Source: a bacterium (GTDB lineage: Bacteria > CG03). From it: a stretch of DNA of 6,886 nt. Location: positions 1 through 6,886 of the forward strand of contig VMTI01000145.1 of the NCBI GenBank assembly GCA_013791675.1, in the 5' to 3' direction. The position numbers and the translations under genes are program-made. Of the stretch, positions 1 to 6,881 are shown in pieces; the stretch's first letter is position 1, and every line of letters starts with the position of its first letter. Under the pieces are notes generated by a model. It saw only the letters and a list, made by a program, of their open reading frames with translations. It made no database searches and had not been told where the DNA came from.

Positions 1-551
1 CAGAACACGGCTATTTTCGCACCCGTGGGAAAGCCAAAAGGAAAAAGCGTATCCCATCTTACAGATATTTCGGTGCCCGGCACATTTGAACTGAAATCCG
101 TCTTAGAGTTTGCAGAAATGCCCGACGCGGTTAAGGAACTCGTAATCTGATAAAAACCGCCGGCGTCGCCGTCCCATGAACCGTACATAAAATCGGGAAG
201 AAAGCCGCCCGCCGAAAACTTCGCGCCTTTGTTCCATGTGTCTATTTTTGTCAGGTCGTTAAAGCCCTCCGACGAGCCGTAATCCTTATCCAGATAAAGC
301 AGCATACCGCAGCCGTCAAGTTTATAGTTAACGCCTATGTAAAGATTGTCCGCGTCCCATGTGACATAAAGAGCGTCTATTCTATTCATGACTTCTCCGT
401 CATGAATATCATTCACAATTTTTTCTCCCGCCGCCCATTCATCAAGATTCCCGTCTATATCAATCCTGTGATACGGCGCGCATTCCGCCTGCGGCGGCAT
501 TAAAAATAACAGATTAAAAATAAAAAATAAAAAACAGCATAAGCTCAACAT
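1..551 (-). CDS. Exported protein with CBM9/DOMON-like domain, 3' end cut by window
   Basis: This is an open frame of 183 codons running off the low-coordinate edge, so the C-terminus is missing. It starts at ATG 551, 25 bases after the TAA of the upstream barrel-TPR gene, with a weak GGG six bases upstream. Residues 1-25 form a signal peptide (hydrophobic run CCFLFFIFNLLFLM, then PPQAECA); it lacks the ITSVPIF ending of the other three genes, and no repeat copy lies here. Residues 30-40 read IDIDGNLDEWA, the usual opening of CBM9-like/DOMON-type beta-sandwich domains. WDADNLYIGVNY, LLYLDKDYG, FLPDFMYGSWD, GGFYQITSS and GFPTGAKIAV follow at about 65-182, and most have counterparts in the 1265-residue protein of the same operon. 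Such domains often bind carbohydrate or other surface ligands; the ligand here is unknown. Export and fold are well supported, function is not. Confidence 0.88.
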   Translation of the reverse strand, partial: MLSLCCFLFFIFNLLFLMPPQAECAPYHRIDIDGNLDEWAAGEKIVNDIHDGEVMNRIDALYVTWDADNLYIGVNYKLDGCGMLLYLDKDYGSSEGFNDLTKIDTWNKGAKFSAGGFLPDFMYGSWDGDAGGFYQITSSLTASGISANSKTDFSSNVPGTEISVRWDTLFPFGFPTGAKIAVF

Positions 552-576
552 TCTTTTCCCGAGCGCGAAATCCAAA

Positions 577-2067
577 TTACTGCTCATTCGGCTTCTCCTC
601 CGACCCGGCGTCCTGATTTTTAAATTTCTCTTCCGCATCCTTTATTCTTATTTTTGAAATCTCGTGCGACGGATCAATCGCAAGAACCGCGCGCCACAGC
701 TCTATCGCTTTTGTATAATTCCCGTTGCGATATTCCGTAACGGCCTCTCTAAACAATTTTTCTTTCTGCCACTTCTCATTTGATTCTTCGTAAGTGGGCT
801 TATCCGTCGGGAAGGATTGCTCTCCGGATTCAAGGCGCTTTCTCGCCTTCTCTATCTTCTGCTTTGATAAATCATGAGAGGGATATATAGCAAGAACTTT
901 CTGCCAAAAATCTATAGCTTTTTCGTAATTGCCCATTTTATATTCGTAAGTGGCTAAATTAAAATAATATTTCTTTGAATCTGCCCGGGCTTTAACAATA
1001 TTTTTCTTGGCGAGAATATGCTCCGGGTTCAGTTTAAGCACTTGTTCCCAATTTTGGATCGCTTCTTCAAAACGCTTATCAATATAGGCCTCATAAGCCC
1101 TGTTATAATAAATTTTCATTTCACCTAATTTATCAACCTGCGCGCCGGCTGTACTGAAATAATATTTAACCGCTATATCTGGCTGAAAAGCTATGTCTCC
1201 GACAAAAGGCACGGAAACCCCAAATGAAAATTCTATGCGCTCTTTTAGAAGGAACTGCGCGGCCGCGGAAAAATAGTTTGAATTTATTCCCGTCATGATA
1301 TTCAATCCTTTTATATTGTATTCAGCCCCCAGGCCGTAATCGGGCATTTGCAAATAGTCCTGGTAGGAAAAAATGAGTTTGATATTTGAAATTTTTTTAG
1401 CCAGCGAAAAATTAAATTCGCGGGGCAGAGGCTCTTTTTCCTTAAAACCTATATCCGTATTGCCGAGGTTTTTAAAAGCCAGTCCATATTCAAAACCGTC
1501 GGTGAATTTGGCGCTGATAAAAAAATCCCAGGAAAATGTTGTGGCGGAGTTTGAATAATTTTCATACGGGAAATGAGTGAACTCCAAAGAGCAGATGTTA
1601 AACGAAGCGGCGACATCTATACTTTCCTCAAATCTTCTGGTTATCAAGTCGTTGAGATTCCTTGCCAGCAGAAAAGAAGTTTTTGATTCTTTGTGTATGG
1701 GCGTGGTTAATAAATTACGGCTCACTCCCATACCATAATTTTTATACGGAAAAATCGCCGCGAGCACCATCTTATCCGCATCCGGGGGATAATATCCCTG
1801 GACAGGATTATCAAGTTTATTTAAACCGTAAAATAAATCGCTGTATTCCGCATACAGCGACGGGGACTTCTCTCCGCATATTAAAGCGGGATTGGAATAG
1901 GCGGAAGAGACAAGTGACCCGGCCAGGCTTTTTGTCTTCAAATCCACAAAACTATAATATGCAAAAATGGGGACGGAGGTAATTAAAAATATAAAAAATC
2001 CAATTATCCAAAAAATTGTTTTTGCAAACAACTTTGATTTAATTCTAAAAAATAGAATTCTTAGCAA
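577..2067 (-). CDS. PorV/PorQ-like outer-membrane beta-barrel fused to three TPR repeats
   Basis: The product has 496 residues. The start is TTG 2067: GGAGGT lies seven bases upstream, an in-frame TAA directly precedes the TTG, and no ATG precedes the signal peptide. Residues 1-36 are basic then hydrophobic (FWIIGFFIFLITSVPIFA), a signal peptide encoded entirely by the inverted-repeat element. Residues about 40-306 alternate polar and hydrophobic/aromatic residues as in an outer-membrane barrel; SAYSNPALI (54-62) resembles the NPA motif of PorV/PorQ-type proteins, and strand-like runs such as FEYGLAFKNLGNTDIGF support this. Residues about 319-352, 366-399 and 436-469 are TPR units; the last two are nearly duplicates (NYEKAIDFWQKVLAIYPSH and NYTKAIELWRAVLAIDPSH). 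A charged linker (about 411-434) separates TPR 2 and 3. TPRs usually bind partner proteins, so this may be an outer-membrane anchor with a periplasmic scaffold. It follows the large exported protein by 32 bases. The barrel family call is moderately sure, the TPRs very sure. Confidence 0.9.
   Translation of the reverse strand: MLRILFFRIKSKLFAKTIFWIIGFFIFLITSVPIFAYYSFVDLKTKSLAGSLVSSAYSNPALICGEKSPSLYAEYSDLFYGLNKLDNPVQGYYPPDADKMVLAAIFPYKNYGMGVSRNLLTTPIHKESKTSFLLARNLNDLITRRFEESIDVAASFNICSLEFTHFPYENYSNSATTFSWDFFISAKFTDGFEYGLAFKNLGNTDIGFKEKEPLPREFNFSLAKKISNIKLIFSYQDYLQMPDYGLGAEYNIKGLNIMTGINSNYFSAAAQFLLKERIEFSFGVSVPFVGDIAFQPDIAVKYYFSTAGAQVDKLGEMKIYYNRAYEAYIDKRFEEAIQNWEQVLKLNPEHILAKKNIVKARADSKKYYFNLATYEYKMGNYEKAIDFWQKVLAIYPSHDLSKQKIEKARKRLESGEQSFPTDKPTYEESNEKWQKEKLFREAVTEYRNGNYTKAIELWRAVLAIDPSHEISKIRIKDAEEKFKNQDAGSEEKPNEQ
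2041..2059 (-). other. Small perfect hairpin just inside the barrel-TPR start
   Basis: AATTCTA (2041-2047) and TAGAATT (2053-2059) are perfect reverse complements around a five-base A loop (U in the mRNA). On the mRNA the hairpin begins eight bases after the first base of the TTG start and lies within codons 3-9. It is A/T-rich and weak, lies in the diverged middle of copy A and is not found in copies B or C. It may be chance. Confidence 0.35.
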
Positions 2068-2080
2068 TTAAATTACCTCC
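2065..2080 (-). promoter_or_regulatory. GGAGGT ribosome binding site and TTG start inside copy A
   Basis: Coding strand: GGAGGT (2080-2075), a seven-base spacer AATTTAA, then TTG (2067-2065). The strong site with ideal spacing decides the TTG start of the barrel-TPR gene. The whole site lies in or next to the first arm of the repeat, and its complement ACCTCC occurs again in the other arm about 95 bases downstream. Confidence 0.85.
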
Positions 2081-2099
2081 GTCCCTATTTTTTCTTCGT

Positions 2100-5000
2100 T
2101 TATTTCCATACGCCTAAGGTGCCCCAAAAATCATCGGAATCTGTTTCCAGATGATAAAGATATGCTCCTGCCGGAACAGTGTTATTGTTCCGATCCCTGC
2201 CGTCCCAACTGGATTCCCCCGACAACTCCTTTATTTTTCTCCCGTTCATATCAAATATCTCAATTTTGATTACCGCGGGAGTTTGAATGAAATTAAATTC
2301 TATCTTCTCTCCGAGGCCGGGATTAAAAACAGGTTTGCTGATGGACGAAATATTTTTCCCCGAAGCAAGAGACGCTGATGTTATTTTAAATATACCTGCC
2401 TTTCCCTGCTGATTTACGCTGATAGTTATCGTATTAGCTGATGTATTCCTCGACGAGGTTTTGTAAATCCAATTACTTCCGTCATAAAAATAAACGGCGT
2501 ATTTATCTTCATCCGCATCATCAAAGTAAGACAAAGTCAGTGACGCGGGCGGGATATTTCCTTCTATTTCATAAAGTTCCGCGGGCAAGCGCATCCCGTC
2601 CGTAGAAATATTGATTTCGGGATTAAAAGGAAGAATATTATCCGTAATCAGAGACTCCGGCTCAAGGAAAAGCAGTTTTGCGCTTTCTCCAAGCGGGTCC
2701 TTAAAAATAATTTTAGATTTACCGGTTGAATATTCTCTGCTTCCCGGGGTTAAAACAATTTCAGGCGTAACATCTATGCTGTAAACACCGGTATTCAGAG
2801 ACTCCGTTCCCTTATAGAGGACAAAATAATAATCGATACTGCCGAACACATAATCCGCAGATACCGCGAATGTAAACGTTGACGCATTAAGCGCCGGATA
2901 TAAAGTAGCAAAAACGCTGGAAGCTTCATTTTTCCATTTCAAAACGGCGCTGTCGGCATCAACGCTGTAAACAGACAGCGGCATATCACGCTCTTTGTAA
3001 AAATATTCCGGCGCGTTGAAATTACTATAGCTTATCTCTCCCGAAGATACGGCCATCTGTGAAGCCGCCGCGGAGGATGTTGAATACGCTATATCTGCAA
3101 TATACCTGCCTGTATCAGGAACGCCGTCGATATCTTCATCAAGCGGCAGAACAAACCATTTATCAAAAGAAAATTCGTCAAAGGTATCGCCGCAAGACGC
3201 GGACTGATCGGGAATAATGTCTTTAGCCGAAGTGCCGTCTCCTCCGCACACAGCGGCGGCAACGCCTAATTTCGCGCCGGCTGGTATTCCGAATGCCGTT
3301 ATTCCGTTATATATCACGGAAAAAGGTATTTTAATTTCAAGGGAACCTGTCTCACCGCTGCCGCCTCCTTTAACCGCCTGAGAAACCTGCGATGTAACAT
3401 CATCCAGAGTCGTTGAGGAAGTTATTCTGTAAAAAGACCCCTCTGCAAAATCCCAAAATGTAAACTGAAAATCCGGCCTAAAGCCGTCAGGGAATTTATG
3501 ATTCCTGGCCTGCGACCATGGCAAACCCGAAGCATCTTTTATAGAACCCAAATAATCCCCGCAATCAAGATAAAGGACGATAGAATTACCTCCGAGAATA
3601 CCTTTCAATCCGATATAAATATTTTCGCTGTCATAGGTTGTCCACAAATCGTAAATTTCGTTTGTTATCCCCCATTTGGAATCGCTCTGCGAATCCGCCG
3701 CTATTTTTTCATTGGCTGAAAAATCCGCTTCGCAGTTCCCTGAAAGCGTAAATGAATGCGGCGTTTTAGATAACACCGGTGTGTAAATTTCGGGAGATGA
3801 GGGGAAAGTAATATTGTCATAAATCGTTTCGTAATCGCCGCCGTTTATTATAAGGTCATAATTTCCCGCAGGAAGCGAAACTCTTGCAAAAGAACTTATT
3901 TCGCTTTCATACGCCATCCTATAAGAACCCGCCTCATAAATTTTAAGGTTCAAAGGCAGCTCCGGAATACTCGAAAGATTTATGTTAAACGACGCGGTAG
4001 AAAAAGACAGTGTAAACGGCAGAGCCTTCGCCGCGGTTTCGCTTCCACTCGTGTGTGAAATATTATCATCACCGCAAACGTAGGTTGTGTTGTGGTCGTC
4101 ATAAGTAACCGAAAAGTAATAAAGGATTTCTGTATCGGGAGTTATGTCCACCGTCCAGTATTTAATTGTGTACATATGTTCTTCCAGTTTAAACTCAGCG
4201 GTTTCGTACCAGTTAATATCTTTAAACCACGAAAGGCCTTTTTCTTTCCATATACCATTTTCCTTGTAATGAATTTTCCCGCCAGTCATATCTCCATAAT
4301 TTTCAATACCGTATTCTGTATTGTAATACGACAAATTCCCTACGAAAAATTTAACATTTCCACCTTTCTGCAGATATAAAGGAATTCTCATTGAACTAAA
4401 AAGAGAGGGAACTTCTTCGTATGGCGAATGGAAGCAGTTGCCCGTGCCGGCAAGTATGAATGTGAACGGATTTGACGACGCTGACGAAGAAGAAGAACCA
4501 AAACAATAATTTGAGTTGTTTGATAAATTATGCTCGTAGGGTCTGGAAATATAAACATCTTTTGACTCTGCTTTCGAACTTATAAAATATTCAATAACCG
4601 TTCCCGTCGATAAATTCAAAGTCAGGCTCGAACCGTAAACCGAATAATCCGCACCCGTTTCGACATAGGAAAACATTTTCGTCTGCCAGGTTGATGAACT
4701 TTCTGCTTTCCAGTAAAGCTGCGGCGAGAGGTCTTGCGCTTTATCCAAATCCGTAAAATAAAAAATAATCTCTTCATCTTTTTTCGGGAACAACGGGTTT
4801 CTGTAGGACGTTGTGGAATTTGCTATACTCAATTCTCCTGACGGCTGGTGTTTGAACCCTTCGCCAGCGGGAGGAACGGCCAGGTAAGAAAGAAATTTAA
4901 AAAATTTATTGTCCAAAAAAGAATTCAAAACATCCCAGCAAAAAATCGCTGAATTTACAGCATTACTAAATTTCCAAATATTTTCTTTCTTATATCCGCT

Positions 5001-5897
5001 TGTTGAATTCGAGAACTCAAACCATGAACCGTCATCTGTATAGACATACAGGGCTTCGTTACCCCTTACATCTGCTGAGATGATTCCGTTTATTTTTCCT
5101 AAAGTATAGTCTATGGGAAATATTTTCCATCCGTTTTTGTAATAAATCTCCCATAATCTTGAATCCTCGCCGCCGATATAAAGTCTATCCTCTCCCGAAA
5201 AATTTGATTTTATTATACTGTATAATTTTGTGCCGGTATTGTATATTTTTTCTTTGTTCCACACTGCGCCGCTTTTATAAAATCTGTAAAGGCATTTATC
5301 CTTGCTAACCGCAAAAATTGCGTCATCGTAATAAACAATATCTGTGATTCCGAGACCGGCGCGGCCTATTCGCTCTTTTGCCCCGGTTCCCTGATTAAAT
5401 TCCCACAAATAGCCGTAATCATCAGAAAGATAGAAGACATCGTCTTTTTTAATAAACGACAAGAAAGAACAACTGTTTGTAATAATCTCTACCGAAAAAC
5501 CGCTTGCGGGATCAACCCTCCAGAGTTTTTTATTAACGGCATAAATTATGTCGTCTTCAAAGATTATATCTTTTACCTCTTCTTTGACGATTTCAGCAAA
5601 TTTTACAGCAGTTGACCAAGAGACTATATAAATACTTCCCTTCTCATCACCTGCATAAATTGTGTCTTCATAAGCAAAACTGCACGTAACTTTTTCATCT
5701 GTTGCCCCTAATCCTGTTGACCTACTACCACTGTACCAGACTGCGCCGGCCGGCGTGGGAATAAAAAAAGTAAAAATAGGAACGGAGGTAATTAAAAATA
5801 TAAAAATACAAATTATCCAAGGTTTTTTGAAATAAAATAAGCGCTTTATTTTAAAACTTTTATTCCATTTTTCTATAATTTTTGGAATATTTGGCAA
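2100..5897 (-). CDS. Large exported multidomain protein: beta-propeller, Ig-like and CBM9-like domains, FlgD-type C-terminus
   Basis: I place the start at TTG 5897 (1265 residues): GGAGGT lies seven bases upstream, matching the forced TTG start at 2067. ATG 5912 (1270 residues) is the alternative; a still longer frame from 5996 would overlap the upstream gene by 98 bases and is unlikely. Residues 18-52 are a signal peptide (KRLF...WIICIFIFLITSVPIF...TPAGA, cut before VWYSG). Residues about 53-297 hold six propeller-like repeats near 80, 118, 155, 194, 239 and 283 (IYAGDEKGSIYIV, LWEF, LYRF, LWEI types). Beta-sandwich regions follow at about 367-442 and 505-612, then a PEGA-like unit at 638-698 (SLPAGNYDLIING). 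A CBM9/DOMON-like domain spans 715-922, then a calcium-site-like DEDIDGVPD (920-928) and further Ig-like regions. Residues 1182-1265 form a FlgD/T9SS type A-like Ig domain (IEIFDMNGRKIKEL, SWDGRDRNNNTVPAGAYLYHL). It is probably surface-exposed or secreted. No catalytic motif was recognised. It begins one base after the stop of the PorV-like gene, implying translational coupling. Confidence 0.92.
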   Translation of the reverse strand: MPNIPKIIEKWNKSFKIKRLFYFKKPWIICIFIFLITSVPIFTFFIPTPAGAVWYSGSRSTGLGATDEKVTCSFAYEDTIYAGDEKGSIYIVSWSTAVKFAEIVKEEVKDIIFEDDIIYAVNKKLWRVDPASGFSVEIITNSCSFLSFIKKDDVFYLSDDYGYLWEFNQGTGAKERIGRAGLGITDIVYYDDAIFAVSKDKCLYRFYKSGAVWNKEKIYNTGTKLYSIIKSNFSGEDRLYIGGEDSRLWEIYYKNGWKIFPIDYTLGKINGIISADVRGNEALYVYTDDGSWFEFSNSTSGYKKENIWKFSNAVNSAIFCWDVLNSFLDNKFFKFLSYLAVPPAGEGFKHQPSGELSIANSTTSYRNPLFPKKDEEIIFYFTDLDKAQDLSPQLYWKAESSSTWQTKMFSYVETGADYSVYGSSLTLNLSTGTVIEYFISSKAESKDVYISRPYEHNLSNNSNYCFGSSSSSASSNPFTFILAGTGNCFHSPYEEVPSLFSSMRIPLYLQKGGNVKFFVGNLSYYNTEYGIENYGDMTGGKIHYKENGIWKEKGLSWFKDINWYETAEFKLEEHMYTIKYWTVDITPDTEILYYFSVTYDDHNTTYVCGDDNISHTSGSETAAKALPFTLSFSTASFNINLSSIPELPLNLKIYEAGSYRMAYESEISSFARVSLPAGNYDLIINGGDYETIYDNITFPSSPEIYTPVLSKTPHSFTLSGNCEADFSANEKIAADSQSDSKWGITNEIYDLWTTYDSENIYIGLKGILGGNSIVLYLDCGDYLGSIKDASGLPWSQARNHKFPDGFRPDFQFTFWDFAEGSFYRITSSTTLDDVTSQVSQAVKGGGSGETGSLEIKIPFSVIYNGITAFGIPAGAKLGVAAAVCGGDGTSAKDIIPDQSASCGDTFDEFSFDKWFVLPLDEDIDGVPDTGRYIADIAYSTSSAAASQMAVSSGEISYSNFNAPEYFYKERDMPLSVYSVDADSAVLKWKNEASSVFATLYPALNASTFTFAVSADYVFGSIDYYFVLYKGTESLNTGVYSIDVTPEIVLTPGSREYSTGKSKIIFKDPLGESAKLLFLEPESLITDNILPFNPEINISTDGMRLPAELYEIEGNIPPASLTLSYFDDADEDKYAVYFYDGSNWIYKTSSRNTSANTITISVNQQGKAGIFKITSASLASGKNISSISKPVFNPGLGEKIEFNFIQTPAVIKIEIFDMNGRKIKELSGESSWDGRDRNNNTVPAGAYLYHLETDSDDFWGTLGVWK

Positions 5898-5922
5898 TTT
5901 AATTACCTCCATCCCCTTTTCT
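5772..5922 (-). repeat. Inverted-repeat element, copy B (151 bp), over the gene junction and 5' end of the large exported protein
   Basis: Arms are 5772-5793 and 5901-5922, identical at about 18 of 22 positions as reverse complements; most differences would be G-U pairs in the mRNA. On the coding strand it carries the stop codon of the upstream PorV-like gene, GGAGGT, the TTG start of the large gene, its basic N-terminus (LPNIPKIIEKW) and the hydrophobic core ending in FLITSVPIF. It matches copy C closely: 38 of 40 bases agree from TTAAATTG onward, and a second well-conserved block runs from TTGGATAATT through the arm. Confidence 0.87.
5895..5910 (-). promoter_or_regulatory. GGAGGT ribosome binding site and TTG start inside copy B
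   Basis: Coding strand: GGAGGT (5910-5905), seven-base spacer AATTAAA, TTG (5897-5895). The TAA of the preceding gene (5901-5899) lies in the spacer, one base before the TTG, so ribosomes finishing the PorV-like gene stop right at the next start. An ATG (5912-5910) overlapping the GGAGG is an alternative in-frame start, preceded by only an AAAAGGGG run. Confidence 0.75.
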
Positions 5923-6852
5923 TTTTCCCCATTTAATCTGTAGCGAAAATCTTTGAGTATCGCCAAATTCCCCGAAGGGAATAAACGCATAATCAAAACC
6001 TATTTCCCTTATCTTAATTCCGATACCGAATGTAAATCCGGGGAATTCACCGTTATCCTCTGGTATATACTTATATCCCGCCCGCAGAAATACAACATTT
6101 ATAATATTCGCCTCCATAGCGCAAGCACCAGAAGTTTTTCTGTCAATATAAAAATTTCCTGCCGAGTAAAGGGATATGTATTTTAAATTAAGCTTCACAG
6201 CCATCTGCAGTGTCTGAGGTAATTTTTCTTTAACATCTATAAATTTGATTTCGGGCCCCATATTGCATAGCGCCGCCCCGTAAGATAATTTGCCCGGAAC
6301 TAAAAATCCGAAATCGGCAGCGGGAGCGCCTGCTTTCTCATCCTCTATTCGTTCCTCTATATATTTCACCCGCCCTCCCCATATCCCTTTTCGGGGGGTA
6401 AATGTGGCGGCAAAACATCTATCCTGAAAAACGAATTTACCAATATTTTTATAACCGTATGGATCAGAAGTATCTATCACCGTGCGGAGAGCGCTTGTAT
6501 GAAGATAGTTCAGTGAAAGCGCAAGATTAAATTTATCAAACTGCTCAACATAAATAAGCGATTCATAATCTATATCGGCATAAAGGTTTATATGCATCAG
6601 CTGAATCTCACGGCCTGTGAGATTCAAAAGAGCTGCGGGATTATATTCCACCGCCGAAGAATCAGAATAATCAGCGGCGAGAGAATCGGCAAGCGCGGCG
6701 CCGCGAGCAGAAGTTCCTATCCTCAAAAAATTAAGCGCCGTCTCTCCGGCTCCAAAAATAGGGACGGAGGTAATTAAAAATACAAGAATATAAATTATCC
6801 AATGATTTTTTAAAGAAAATAAACGCTTCACTTCAAAACCCCATGCTTCCAT
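5899..6852 (-). CDS. PorV/PorQ-family outer-membrane beta-barrel protein
   Basis: The product has 317 residues from ATG 6852. That ATG has no clear ribosome binding site; GTG 6831 (310 residues, beginning at KRLFSLKNHW) has GGGG seven bases upstream and overlaps the stop of a short leader frame, so it is a serious alternative. The signal peptide is KRLF...HWIIYILVFLITSVPIFGA, encoded by repeat copy C. The mature part opens with ETALNFLRIGTSARGAALADSLAADYSDSSAVEYNPAALL (about 37-76), the signature region of the PorV/PorQ family: FL-IG-SARG, then an acidic patch and NPA. Barrel-like strands follow to FSLQIKW near the end. Family length is typically 300-400 residues, so it looks complete. PorV acts as an outer-membrane shuttle in type IX secretion; relatives elsewhere have no proven role. 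The last residues, KGDGGN, come from repeat copy B. The gene is first of the visible operon and coupled to the large exported protein. Confidence 0.92.
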   Translation of the reverse strand: MEAWGFEVKRLFSLKNHWIIYILVFLITSVPIFGAGETALNFLRIGTSARGAALADSLAADYSDSSAVEYNPAALLNLTGREIQLMHINLYADIDYESLIYVEQFDKFNLALSLNYLHTSALRTVIDTSDPYGYKNIGKFVFQDRCFAATFTPRKGIWGGRVKYIEERIEDEKAGAPAADFGFLVPGKLSYGAALCNMGPEIKFIDVKEKLPQTLQMAVKLNLKYISLYSAGNFYIDRKTSGACAMEANIINVVFLRAGYKYIPEDNGEFPGFTFGIGIKIREIGFDYAFIPFGEFGDTQRFSLQIKWGKRKGDGGN

Positions 6853-6881
6853 TTTTCTATAATTCTTGGAATTTTTGGCAA
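6828..6881 (-). CDS. Possible 17-codon leader peptide from the TTG start of repeat copy C
   Basis: From TTG 6881 the frame reads LPKIPRIIEKWKHGVLK and ends at TGA 6830-6828. The same TTG and the first eleven residues (two substitutions) begin the large exported protein in copy B, where the frame stays open. Here a two-base indel closes it. The TGA overlaps the GTG at 6831-6829 in a GTGA arrangement, a common form of translational coupling, so ribosomes starting at the TTG could re-initiate at GTG for the PorV-like protein. The expected GGAGGT upstream lies outside the window and is unseen. It could equally be a non-functional remnant. Confidence 0.35.
   Translation of the reverse strand: MPKIPRIIEKWKHGVLK
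6829..6842 (-). promoter_or_regulatory. Candidate GTG start with GGGG site for the PorV-like gene
   Basis: Coding strand: GGGG (6842-6839), seven-base spacer TTTTGAA, GTG (6831-6829). It would give a compact signal peptide beginning MKRLFSLKNHW, more usual than the ATG 6852 version with seven extra residues (MEAWGFE). The sequence alone does not settle which is used. Confidence 0.4.

Larger units (their letters stand above)
1963..2092 (-). repeat. Inverted-repeat element, copy A (130 bp), over the 5' end of the barrel-TPR gene
   Basis: Two 22-bp arms, 1963-1984 and 2071-2092, are reverse complements with one mismatch (core GGGACGGAGGTAATT). On the coding strand the first arm holds the GGAGGT Shine-Dalgarno of the gene and is followed by its TTG start; the second arm encodes LITSVPIF. 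The part next to the second arm (TTGGATAATT, encoding WII) is shared with copies B and C, while the middle is more diverged and shorter than in them. No target-site duplication is evident next to the arms. It resembles a MITE or REP-like element, but no transposase is present in the window to confirm mobility. Confidence 0.85.

Noticed and set aside
1373..1982. Plus-strand open frames within the barrel-TPR gene
   Set aside because: They lie opposite a well-supported coding frame, have no recognisable domains, and are shadows.
1963..2092. Inverted arms as a rho-independent terminator
   Set aside because: The arms are about 85 bases apart, have no compact GC stem-loop, and the second arm is inside the coding sequence of the barrel-TPR gene.
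2471..2483. AATTACTTCCGTC, 12 of 13 bases like the repeat arm
   Set aside because: Isolated, no inverted partner, and explained by the codons for DGSNW in the large protein.
3584..3594. AATTACCTCCG, an 11-base match to the repeat arm
   Set aside because: It has no second arm or flanking similarity, and it encodes LGGN in frame within the CBM9-like domain; most likely a chance match.
5898..5996. Longer N-terminus of the giant protein starting at ATG 5996
   Set aside because: It would overlap the PorV-like gene by 98 bases, adds a non-signal sequence before the signal peptide, and ignores the well-placed GGAGGT-TTG inside the repeat.
6592..6777. Plus-strand frame ending in DGGN at the copy C arm
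   Set aside because: It lies antisense to the conserved PorV signature region; the DGGN-stop ending only reflects the symmetry of the repeat arms, and no start codon follows the GGAGGT on the plus strand in any copy.
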